From positions 25,498-89,497 of the forward strand of contig DEJQ01000018.1 of assembly GCA_002353575.1 (NCBI GenBank): DNA of 64,000 nt, in the 5' to 3' direction. Positions 54,459 through 61,630 of the stretch are shown here, piece after piece. This DNA comes from Prevotellaceae bacterium UBA2744. Lineage in GTDB: Bacteria > Bacteroidota > Bacteroidia > Bacteroidales > Bacteroidaceae. The notes under the pieces are model-generated. The model was not told the DNA's origin and made no database searches. It worked only from the letters and a program-made list of their open reading frames with translations. Within the stretch, counting starts at the first letter, position 1; every line of letters starts with the position of its first letter. Both the position numbers and the translations under genes were made by a program.

Positions 54459-55496
54459 TTATTCCACTACGTTCACTTCACGGCCATTAGCCAGACGGCT
54501 CTGACCTGCTACTACAACCATATCGCCTGGTTCCACACCGCTGATAATCTCAAACTCTTTGTTGATGTGCTTGCCCAATTCAACCTTGTTATAGCTTACT
54601 TTGCCGTCTTTATATACATACACATAACGGTCGCCGGCGCCAATCTGCTTTACGAGAGCCATGTCTGGAACGAGTACGCGTCGAGCCACTCCGAAATCCA
54701 CAGTAGCACGGGCGAACATACCCGGGCGCACTTTCTGACTGTCGTTGTTGATGGTAATCTCCACTGGGAACGTATGCGTATTCACGTCGATGGTGGGGTA
54801 AATGATAGTTACATGTCCTGTGAAACTCTCCCCTTCGTAAGCGTCCAGCTCGATGTTTACAGTCTGTCCCTTTTTCATGAGCTTATAGAAATTCTCCGAC
54901 ACGTTTACGAGAAGTTTTACAGGGTTAGTCTGTTCTACTGTCAGGATAGGGTTGCCGCTGTACATATCTCCGTTGTCATAGTTGCGGGCTGTTATGATAC
55001 CGTTGATTGGAGCTACCAGCTGAGTATTCTGCACCAACTGGCGATACTGCGTGGAGAGTACGTCGAGTTGCATTTTTGCATTGTCGTATTCAGCCTTGCT
55101 CGCACCGCCTACCTCGTATAGTTGTGCTGTACGGTTAAACTCTATCTGCTGGTTTTCTACCTGCAGTTTTATCTGCTGCACGTTGCTGGCATCCAGTTGC
55201 ACGAGCACCTGGCCCTTGCGCACTACATCGCCTACTTCTACGTATATCTTCTCGATACGATACGGGGTGTTCGGAGCGATGTTATTCTTGATGTCGCTCT
55301 CTACGGTTGCAGTGTATGTCTCTGTCTGAGCTATGTCAGCAGTCTTTACCTTTGCAATTTTCACGTCTGGCTTTTCTGAAGCCACAGTCTGAATTGTTTT
55401 CTGTCCGTTGTCCGATGATTTGCTGCCACATGACGCAAGCAATGCTATTGCAACTGCCGACAATACGGAAATCTTTAATCCTTTAATGGTTTTCAT
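54459..55496 (-). CDS. RND efflux periplasmic adaptor (lipoprotein)
   Basis: 345 aa with a lipoprotein signal (AVAIALLASC, lipobox LLASC). Membrane-fusion-protein layout: biotinyl-lipoyl halves (EVGDVVRKGQVLVQLDAS and LVAPINGIITARNYDNG), central coiled-coil hairpin (QQIKLQVENQQIEFNRTAQLY), beta-barrel with PVEITINNDSQKVRPGMFARA and C-terminal membrane-proximal domain. It bridges the pump and the outer-membrane channel. It lies 19 bp after the tolC-like gene and 31 bp before the pump gene. Confidence 0.95.
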   Translation of the reverse strand: MKTIKGLKISVLSAVAIALLASCGSKSSDNGQKTIQTVASEKPDVKIAKVKTADIAQTETYTATVESDIKNNIAPNTPYRIEKIYVEVGDVVRKGQVLVQLDASNVQQIKLQVENQQIEFNRTAQLYEVGGASKAEYDNAKMQLDVLSTQYRQLVQNTQLVAPINGIITARNYDNGDMYSGNPILTVEQTNPVKLLVNVSENFYKLMKKGQTVNIELDAYEGESFTGHVTIIYPTIDVNTHTFPVEITINNDSQKVRPGMFARATVDFGVARRVLVPDMALVKQIGAGDRYVYVYKDGKVSYNKVELGKHINKEFEIISGVEPGDMVVVAGQSRLANGREVNVVE

Positions 55497-55515
55497 ATAT
55501 ATTGATGTTTTATTT

Positions 55516-56868
55516 TTACTTCAAATGATTTTCTTTTCCCAATGCATAGTCAAGGTCTGCCTTGTTGGTAAGGTAGTCGTAGATAGACTGCACATAAGTC
55601 AGCTGAGCCTCTGTTTCTGCGGTTTCGCTCTGGTTCAGTTCCAGAATGGTTCCTCGGCCCACTTCGTATCGCTTGCTGCTAATCATCACAGCTTTCTCTG
55701 CCTGTTTCACAGCCTCTGCGTTTGAATTTACCTGAGCTATGGTGCTTGCCATGTTCTGCAGGTATGTTTCGATCGACATGACCAACTTTCGGCGAGCGTC
55801 TTCCCTCTGGTCTTGCATCTGTGCTATTCTCACTCTGTTCGTTCTCAGTTTAGTCCAGTTGCTTGGCTGATAGATAGGAATATTTATGGTGAACACCATC
55901 GATGCACTTGGAGAGTAGTTGTATCCGAACACGTTCCAGCTCTTATTGTACAGACTCTGATACTGTCCGGAGAGTGCCACTGAGAGTTTTGGCATGAAGT
56001 TAGTCTTCAATACTTTTCTGGTGCGTTGCATCATCGCAATATTTAAGTCCATCTGGCGCAGTGAGGAATTGTTCTTCAGTCCAGCCTCCGATACATCTGC
56101 TTCCGGCAGAATAAGCGAATTGCGGTAGTTCGAGAGACTGTCATTAATGACGATGTCAATGTTCTCAGTGATTCCCATCAGGACTTTCAGTTTCAGAGTC
56201 GCCAGCGAGAATCCTGTCTGTGCGTGTACCAGATTCGAGTTCATGCCTCGCATCTGCACCTCGGCACTGATCTTGTCATATTCGCTCACCTTGCCCACTT
56301 CATACTTTGCAGCAACTACATCGTAATTAACCTTGGCGGTGTGGAAACTCTTCTCCATCATCCTGTAGCTGTCTTGGGCCAATATGGTAGCATAGTATGC
56401 CTTCGTGACCTGATTGATGAGGTCCAGCCTGCTGCTTCTCGACTTCTCCTGAGCCAGTTTGATGTCTTCCTTGCTCAGCTTTATGTTCTGATACACTGTA
56501 GGGGCAAACAGCGGCAGATTCAGCGTTGCTGTTCCAGTTGCTGTATTGGTGTTGTCCTGTCCCATTTTGAATGAATTACCACCCAAGTTCATCGTGGCAG
56601 CCAGGATTGTGTGCTGCAGTGTTGCACTCACACCCAGCGTTGGCAGCAATGCCTGCCATGCTTCTGTATGTGCCACCTGCTTCAGTCGTACATCCTTGTC
56701 CGCAATTTTGATGGTTGGGTTTTCGGCGAGAGCAATCTCAATCGCCTTGTCAAGCGTCAGGTCCAAACTGCCTATGGCTGACTCTGCTACATTTTGTGCG
56801 GAAACAAACAAAATGTTTGACAATGTCATTCCCAGACACAAAACGATTTTTTTACTTCTTAATTCCAC
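55516..56868 (-). CDS. TolC-family outer-membrane efflux protein
   Basis: 450 aa from a GTG start at 56868. A longer frame beginning with TTG at 56931 overlaps the promoter and is unlikely. From GTG the signal peptide is normal (ELRSKKIVLCLGMTLSNILFVSAQ). The body has two outer-membrane-efflux repeats with long amphipathic helices (TLDKAIEIALAENPTIK, YEVGKVSEYDKISAEVQMR and YEVGRGTILELNQSETAETEAQ). It forms the trimeric exit duct of the RND system. It is the first gene of the operon, with its promoter at 56928-56936 and candidate operator at 56954-56980. Confidence 0.94.
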   Translation of the reverse strand: MELRSKKIVLCLGMTLSNILFVSAQNVAESAIGSLDLTLDKAIEIALAENPTIKIADKDVRLKQVAHTEAWQALLPTLGVSATLQHTILAATMNLGGNSFKMGQDNTNTATGTATLNLPLFAPTVYQNIKLSKEDIKLAQEKSRSSRLDLINQVTKAYYATILAQDSYRMMEKSFHTAKVNYDVVAAKYEVGKVSEYDKISAEVQMRGMNSNLVHAQTGFSLATLKLKVLMGITENIDIVINDSLSNYRNSLILPEADVSEAGLKNNSSLRQMDLNIAMMQRTRKVLKTNFMPKLSVALSGQYQSLYNKSWNVFGYNYSPSASMVFTINIPIYQPSNWTKLRTNRVRIAQMQDQREDARRKLVMSIETYLQNMASTIAQVNSNAEAVKQAEKAVMISSKRYEVGRGTILELNQSETAETEAQLTYVQSIYDYLTNKADLDYALGKENHLK

Positions 56869-56927
56869 GTTTTTGTATAAATTCTGATTGTTTTCTATTT
56901 TTACCTTAATTCTCTCGAAATTTGGAT

Positions 56928-56936
56928 GCAAAGGTA
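56928..56936 (-). promoter_or_regulatory. -7 promoter element for the efflux operon
   Basis: TACCTTTGC on the minus strand matches TAnnTTTGC. Transcription would begin near 56921, leaving a leader of about 50 nt to the GTG start. The TTG at 56931 lies within this element. Confidence 0.75.
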
Positions 56937-56953
56937 AACTAAAAAATCGAAAT

Positions 56954-56980
56954 ACTTACTTTGTAAGTTATCATAACTTA
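56954..56980. promoter_or_regulatory. Candidate operator: overlapping inverted repeats
   Basis: ACTTAC-TTT-GTAAGT (56954-56968) overlaps the perfect dyad TAAGTTATCATAACTTA (56964-56980). It lies between the divergent promoters at 56928 and 57022, just upstream of or over the -33 region of the efflux operon. A TetR- or MarR-type repressor site is plausible. Confidence 0.5.
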
Positions 56981-57021
56981 TTGTTTTGTTATATTATTTA
57001 TGATATTTTAAAAATATGTGG

Positions 57022-57030
57022 TAACTTTGC
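57022..57030 (+). promoter_or_regulatory. -7 promoter element for the phosphatase gene
   Basis: TAACTTTGC matches TAnnTTTGC, 54 bp before the ATG at 57084. It supports that start over an in-frame codon at 57018. Confidence 0.75.
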
Positions 57031-57083
57031 ATTCCTGTTTTGAGAAGAATAGAACATTTTGGAAAAATCATACACACCCATTT

Positions 57084-57545
57084 ATGGTAAAAATACTTTT
57101 CGTCTGTCTTGGTAATATATGCCGTTCTCCGATGGCTGAGGCTATCATGCGGAAACTGGTCAGTGAGCGTGGACTCGATGCTGATTTCCAGATTGATTCT
57201 GCCGGTCTTATCAGCTATCACGAGGGTGAGGCTTCCGATCCCCGAATGCGCGAACATGCCTATCGTCATGGCTATCGTCTTACCCATATTTCCCGTCCTG
57301 TTCGTCAAGGCGATTTTGACAACTTCGATTACATCATAGGTATGGACGACAGTAATTACGACAAGTTGCGTCATTTGGCTCCTACACTTGAGGCAGAGGC
57401 AAAAGTAAGTCGCATGACCGATTACTGTACCGTTCATGTCATCGACCATGTGCCCGACCCGTATTATGGCGGTGCACAGGGATTTGAAAATGTAATTGAG
57501 ATTCTCGAGGATGCCTGTGCCGGATTATTGGCATCGCTTGTCTGA
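57084..57545 (+). CDS. Low-molecular-weight protein-tyrosine phosphatase
   Basis: 153 aa. P-loop CLGNICRS near the N-terminus (Cys8, Arg14) gives the C-x5-R signature, and the general acid Asp lies in VPDPYYGG. It hydrolyses phosphotyrosine in proteins; bacterial members often regulate capsule or exopolysaccharide export, but no such genes are nearby. The ATG at 57084 was chosen because it begins MVKILFVCLGN as in the family, and the promoter (57022-57030) lies inside the longer frame. It ends 13 bp from the opposing DUF4833 gene. Confidence 0.95.
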   Translation: MVKILFVCLGNICRSPMAEAIMRKLVSERGLDADFQIDSAGLISYHEGEASDPRMREHAYRHGYRLTHISRPVRQGDFDNFDYIIGMDDSNYDKLRHLAPTLEAEAKVSRMTDYCTVHVIDHVPDPYYGGAQGFENVIEILEDACAGLLASLV

Positions 57546-57558
57546 TGGGGTGGGGAGC

Positions 57559-58038
57559 CTATTTCACCTTTTCTTGTTCTTCCTTGCCGTTTTCCAGGCT
57601 CTTACCCTTCAGAATCATGTAGTCGCATGACATACGGGTAGGGCAGTGTGCGTATATCTCCGTAAGTATGCACTCCTTATTATTTATTGTAGTGATGCCT
57701 ACCCATTTTCCTTCATGCTTGCACACTCTGAGCAGTCTGTGTTTATATGCTTTCAGCTTCACGAAGGCTTCGTTCTCGCTTTTCTGTTCTACGCTATAGC
57801 CATATGCCAGCTTTCGTTGTATGAATGTCAGCTCACCAGTAGTAATAGGGTTCTCTTCCTGTCTGTACCAGTATGGGTGCAGTGGCTTGTCTGTGTCCAG
57901 TTTTCCGTTTTTCAGATTTACGTCATATACGATGATATTCTTGTTCAGGTTTCTGGAAACGAAGAAAATCCTCTCGGCTGCGACGGCAATGTTGCCACTC
58001 AGACACAAAAGTGCTAAGATCAATCCAATATATTTCAT
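57559..58038 (-). CDS. DUF4833 domain-containing secreted protein
   Basis: 159 aa with a signal peptide (MKYIGLILALLCLSGNIAVA). Body: FFVSRNLNKNIIVYDVN, LHPYWYRQEENP and ELTFIQRKLAYGYSVE, as in the DUF4833 family of Bacteroidota; function unknown. The frame continues upstream as a long open antisense of the GH115 gene (to 59790), but the ATG at 58038 with its signal peptide is the credible start. A TACTTCGC promoter variant is at 58069-58076. Confidence 0.8.
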   Translation of the reverse strand: MKYIGLILALLCLSGNIAVAAERIFFVSRNLNKNIIVYDVNLKNGKLDTDKPLHPYWYRQEENPITTGELTFIQRKLAYGYSVEQKSENEAFVKLKAYKHRLLRVCKHEGKWVGITTINNKECILTEIYAHCPTRMSCDYMILKGKSLENGKEEQEKVK

Positions 58039-58068
58039 GCTTACAATAAGTGTGTTTGCAAAAACGGC

Positions 58069-58076
58069 GCGAAGTA
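58069..58076 (-). promoter_or_regulatory. Variant -7 promoter element for the DUF4833 gene
   Basis: TACTTCGC on the minus strand, 31 bp upstream of the DUF4833 ATG, shows the same TTCGC variation as the leuB promoter. Confidence 0.4.
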
Positions 58077-58120
58077 AAGAAAAAAAACTGGTCCTTACAA
58101 AAGAAAAATAAATAAATTCA

Positions 58121-58128
58121 TATCTTTG
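58121..58128 (+). promoter_or_regulatory. -7 promoter element for the GH115 gene
   Basis: TATCTTTG matches TAnnTTTG, 24 bp before the ATG at 58153. It lies over the longer in-frame start at 58126, which is therefore rejected. Confidence 0.65.
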
Positions 58129-58152
58129 TGCCTCACAAACTTGTATATTTCT

Positions 58153-60450
58153 ATGAAAACAACAAAAAAAATTCTGTATATCGTTGCACTTTTGTGTAGT
58201 TCTAATATACTGAAAGCCAATATCGTGTGGTATGATGGCAGCAATGCCGTGAGCTATCAGGTAGAAGGAAAGGCTGCTCCTGTTGTTCAGCAAGCTCTTC
58301 GTCTGTTTGAGGGTGATATGGAACTGGTGACAGGCAAGAAGGCTGTTGCCTCCAAGAATGCTGTTATCCGCATTGTGCAAGGCAAAGGCAGCGATGACGG
58401 CTTCTGCATCAGTGTTAAGGATGGAAAGATAGTGGTAGAAGGCCACAATGCCCGAGGTGCTGCCTACGGACTCTTGGAACTGAGCCGGGTGGCAGGTGTT
58501 TCGCCTTGGGTGTGGTGGGGCGATGTGAGGCCACACAGCAAAAACAAATTGTCTCTGCCAGATGATTTTCGCATAGAGCAAACCCCTTCTGTTCAGTATC
58601 GTGGCATCTTCATCAATGACGAAGACTGGAGCATTCGCAAGTGGTCGCAGGACAATATGGGGCCACAGACCTATAAGCGACTCTTCGAACTGATGCTGAG
58701 ACTGCGTGCCAACATCATCTGGCCTGCTATGCATGATGTCAGTCCTGGCTTCTTTACAGTAAAAGGAAACAAAGAAATGGCCGATTCCTTCGGCATTTTG
58801 ATAGGCACAAGCCATTGTGAACCTCTCTTGCGCAACAATGTGGCTGAATGGAACGTAAAGGAGCGAGGGGCATATAACTATATCACCAATCGCGAAGCAG
58901 TAAAGAAATACTGGGCAGAGCGCCTGAAACAAGTGAAGGGTTCGGAAGAATTCTTTACTATCGGCATGCGAGGTATTCATGACGGTTCGATGGAAGGTGT
59001 GAAGACGCCAGAGGAGAAACTGAATGGCTTGCAGCAGGTAATCGACGACCAGCGGGAACTCATAAAGAAGTATTACAGCAAGGATGTGGAGAAAGTGCCA
59101 CAGGTCTTTATACCTTACAAAGAGGTGCTGGAGATTTATGAGAGTGGTCTGAGGGTGCCTGATGATGTCACCCTTATGTGGTGCGACGACAACTATGGCT
59201 ACCTGACCCGCCTTCCTGATGCAGAGCAGCAGAAGCGCAAGGGTGGTGGAGGAGTATATTACCACCTCAGTTACTGGGGCAGACCGCATGACTATCTGTG
59301 GCTCACCACAACGCAGCCAGGTCTCATATATACTGAGATGAAGGCGGCTTATGACCACAACTGCCGCAAGCTTTGGATAGCAAATGTTCACGACCCAAAG
59401 GTGGCAGCATATGACTTGGAGCTCTTCCTCGATATGGCTTGGGATATTGAGAGCCTCACCCCTTCGACAATAGGGAAGCACCTTGAGAACTGGCTTATCA
59501 CCCAGTTTGGGGCAGAAGTGGGGCATGCTATAGCGCCTGCTATGCGAGAGCTTTATCGCCTGAATGGTATCCGTCGCCCGGAATTCATGGGATGGACGCA
59601 GGTAGAGCTCGACAAGAAGAAGTATCCTGGCGGCAAGTCTGTTCCCACGACAACAGAGTTTACTCGAAAGCAGGCATTTGAGAGAATGAACGACTTTGCC
59701 AAAATCGAGGCAACAGTTGATGTTTATTCGCAGATGATACCAGAATACCTGCGAGATGCCTATTTCGCTCATGTTCTTTACCCTGTGCATGCTTCAGCGG
59801 CTATGACGCGAAAGATGCTTTCGAAAGGTAGGGATTATAACCTCATACAGATGCTGACAGAGCACTATAACACCATGAATAATGGGAAGTGGAAAGGTTT
59901 GATGTCGGCAGCTCCCCGCAACCTTCCAGTCTTCGGCGATGTGCATACAAATTTAAGCGACAGCGGAAACCTGAAACCTGAAACTTGGAACCAGAAGCCC
60001 CGTTTCCTCGATTACATTGCAAAGAATGCCTGTGATTACACCGCTGTCACTGCGGGTGTTGAAGCAGTGCAGATGCTTGGTCATTCCATGAATGCGGTAA
60101 TCATTCCGAAAGGTGGGGAACTGGTATATGAATTTTCTGTCTTCCGTGAAGGCGAAGCCATTCTCTATACTGCGATGATTCCTACCCAGCCCAATGACAA
60201 GGGCGACCTCCGTTATTCGGTTCAGATCGATGATGCAGCTCCTACAGTCATATCCCTCAAAGAGAAGTACCGTTCTGAGTTCTGGAAAAAAAGTGTACTT
60301 CGCGGACAGGCTCTCAAGCAGACTGCAGTCACTGTCAGCAAGGGAACACACACCCTCCGCATCAAGGCACTTGACAATCATGTCATCGCCGACCAATGGA
60401 TGCTTGACTTCCAAAAAGACCGTAAGTTCTATGTAATCCCCAACTACTAA
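58153..60450 (+). CDS. Secreted GH115 alpha-glucuronidase
   Basis: 765 aa. Signal peptide (MKTTKKILYIVALLCSSNILKA). GH115 landmarks: RGAAYGLLELSRVAGVSPWVWWGDV, VQYRGIFINDEDW, LRLRANIIWPAMHDVSPGFF, FTIGMRGIHDGSM, DDVTLMWCDDNYGY and YYHLSYWGRPHDYLW. The family removes (4-O-methyl)glucuronic acid from xylan. It is shorter than the longest GH115 enzymes, but the barrel and C-terminal beta domain appear complete. Residues around 607-618 (N-L-K-P-E-T-W-N-Q-K-P-R) come from an inserted short repeat (59965-60000). The GH26 gene follows after 85 bp and may share the transcript. Confidence 0.92.
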   Translation: MKTTKKILYIVALLCSSNILKANIVWYDGSNAVSYQVEGKAAPVVQQALRLFEGDMELVTGKKAVASKNAVIRIVQGKGSDDGFCISVKDGKIVVEGHNARGAAYGLLELSRVAGVSPWVWWGDVRPHSKNKLSLPDDFRIEQTPSVQYRGIFINDEDWSIRKWSQDNMGPQTYKRLFELMLRLRANIIWPAMHDVSPGFFTVKGNKEMADSFGILIGTSHCEPLLRNNVAEWNVKERGAYNYITNREAVKKYWAERLKQVKGSEEFFTIGMRGIHDGSMEGVKTPEEKLNGLQQVIDDQRELIKKYYSKDVEKVPQVFIPYKEVLEIYESGLRVPDDVTLMWCDDNYGYLTRLPDAEQQKRKGGGGVYYHLSYWGRPHDYLWLTTTQPGLIYTEMKAAYDHNCRKLWIANVHDPKVAAYDLELFLDMAWDIESLTPSTIGKHLENWLITQFGAEVGHAIAPAMRELYRLNGIRRPEFMGWTQVELDKKKYPGGKSVPTTTEFTRKQAFERMNDFAKIEATVDVYSQMIPEYLRDAYFAHVLYPVHASAAMTRKMLSKGRDYNLIQMLTEHYNTMNNGKWKGLMSAAPRNLPVFGDVHTNLSDSGNLKPETWNQKPRFLDYIAKNACDYTAVTAGVEAVQMLGHSMNAVIIPKGGELVYEFSVFREGEAILYTAMIPTQPNDKGDLRYSVQIDDAAPTVISLKEKYRSEFWKKSVLRGQALKQTAVTVSKGTHTLRIKALDNHVIADQWMLDFQKDRKFYVIPNY
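59965..60000. repeat. Short interspersed repeat, copy inside the GH115 gene
   Basis: Tandem GAAACCTGAAACCTGAAACT units then TGGAACCAGAAGCCC, reading N-L-K-P-E-T-W-N-Q-K-P in frame. Same repeat family as 12968-13015, in the same sense relative to translation. Confidence 0.7.
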
Positions 60451-60483
60451 GGTTTCAAGTTTCAGGTTTCAAGTTTCAGGTTT
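60451..60483. repeat. Short interspersed repeat, intergenic copy
   Basis: GGTTTCAAGTTTCAGG repeated twice, immediately after the GH115 stop codon. Confidence 0.7.
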
Positions 60484-60535
60484 AATTCAAATTCAATCAC
60501 TCACCTCTAACGTCTCACCTCTCAAAAAAAACCCC

Positions 60536-61579
60536 ATGCTCCGCCTATACATTTGCTTCGTAGCTTTTCTTGTCAGTGTCTCTCCGTTATTCAGTCAGAA
60601 TACAAACAGGCGTTCGCCTGAAGCAGAGTCCCTCTTGCGGTTTATGCGCGAGATACAGGGTAAGAAGGTTGTTTCGGGCACTATGGCAACGGTAAACTGG
60701 AACATAAACGAGGCTCGTTGGGTACATCAGCACACAGGCAAGTGGCCTGCCCTCAACTGCTTCGACTACCTGCACCATCCATATTCAGGCAAGGGCAGCT
60801 GGATTGACTATACCGACATCACTCCAGTGCTCGAATGGCATCGTGCTGGTGGTATTGTGTCTGTTATGTGGCATTGGAACGTACCTGCCAATCAGACTGG
60901 TAAGTATTCATTCTATTGGGGTACAGACTCCGATAAGACGACCTTCGATGTCAGGAAGATATACGATCCTTCATCTTCTGAATATAAGGTGATGATTAGT
61001 GACATAGACACTATTGCGTCTTATCTCAAGTTGCTCAAGCAGCATGACATACCTGTCGTGTGGCGACCCTTGCATGAGGCTGGCGGAATGTGGTTCTGGT
61101 GGGGACGTGACCCTGCAGCCTGTTGCGAACTGTGGCGGGTGATGTATAGGCGTTTTCAGAAGGCAGGACTCGACAACCTCATTTGGGTGTGGACCCAGGC
61201 AGCAGCATGGAAGAAACCCTATAGCGACGGCTATCGCTGGTACCCCGGCGATGAATATGTGGATATCGTCGGTATAGACATTTATAACAATGACAATCCT
61301 GAGAATATAAAATCCACGGCTTACGACTTCCTCCGTAAAGCATCGCCAACCAAACTGGTAGCCCTTACAGAGTGTGGCAATGTGGCTCCCGTCAGTCAGC
61401 AGTGGGGTGCTGGTAGCAAATGGCTTTTATTCATGCCGTGGTACGATCATGCTCGTACTGGCAATCCTGAAAGTGCTGCTTTCCAGAGTACCACTCATAG
61501 TCATGCCAATGCAGCATGGTGGCGCGATGCCTTCTCCTGCGACTATGTTCTCGCTCGCGATGATCTTACCATGCCATAA
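60536..61579 (+). CDS. Secreted GH26 endo-beta-mannanase
   Basis: 347 aa. Signal peptide (LYICFVAFLVSVSPLFSQ), then a GH26 domain: GKKVVSGTMATVNW, ALNCFDYLHHPYSG, IVSVMWHWNVP, acid/base Glu in VWRPLHEAGGMWFWW, IVGIDIYNND and nucleophile Glu in ALTECGNV. It cleaves beta-1,4-mannan backbones. No C-terminal sorting tail is visible. It probably follows GH115 in one transcript (no promoter was seen in 60451-60535, which holds only short repeats). Its TAA lies within the terminator stem. Confidence 0.93.
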   Translation: MLRLYICFVAFLVSVSPLFSQNTNRRSPEAESLLRFMREIQGKKVVSGTMATVNWNINEARWVHQHTGKWPALNCFDYLHHPYSGKGSWIDYTDITPVLEWHRAGGIVSVMWHWNVPANQTGKYSFYWGTDSDKTTFDVRKIYDPSSSEYKVMISDIDTIASYLKLLKQHDIPVVWRPLHEAGGMWFWWGRDPAACCELWRVMYRRFQKAGLDNLIWVWTQAAAWKKPYSDGYRWYPGDEYVDIVGIDIYNNDNPENIKSTAYDFLRKASPTKLVALTECGNVAPVSQQWGAGSKWLLFMPWYDHARTGNPESAAFQSTTHSHANAAWWRDAFSCDYVLARDDLTMP

Positions 61580-61620
61580 GCAATCCAAGCCCCCAAAGTT
61601 GGAGGCTTGGATTGCTTATG
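61575..61620. terminator. Bidirectional terminator between GH26 and the deiminase gene
   Basis: A perfect 17-bp stem CATAAGCAATCCAAGCC / GGCTTGGATTGCTTATG with a 12-nt loop, overlapping the GH26 stop and 11 bp from the convergent gene. Confidence 0.8.
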
Positions 61621-61630
61621 ATGTTTCAGT

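Noticed and set aside
58039..59790. Long minus-strand open frame continuous with DUF4833, giving a 743-residue product
   Set aside because: It is antisense to GH115, has no signal peptide or motif before 58038, and codon bias of the opposite gene explains the lack of stops.
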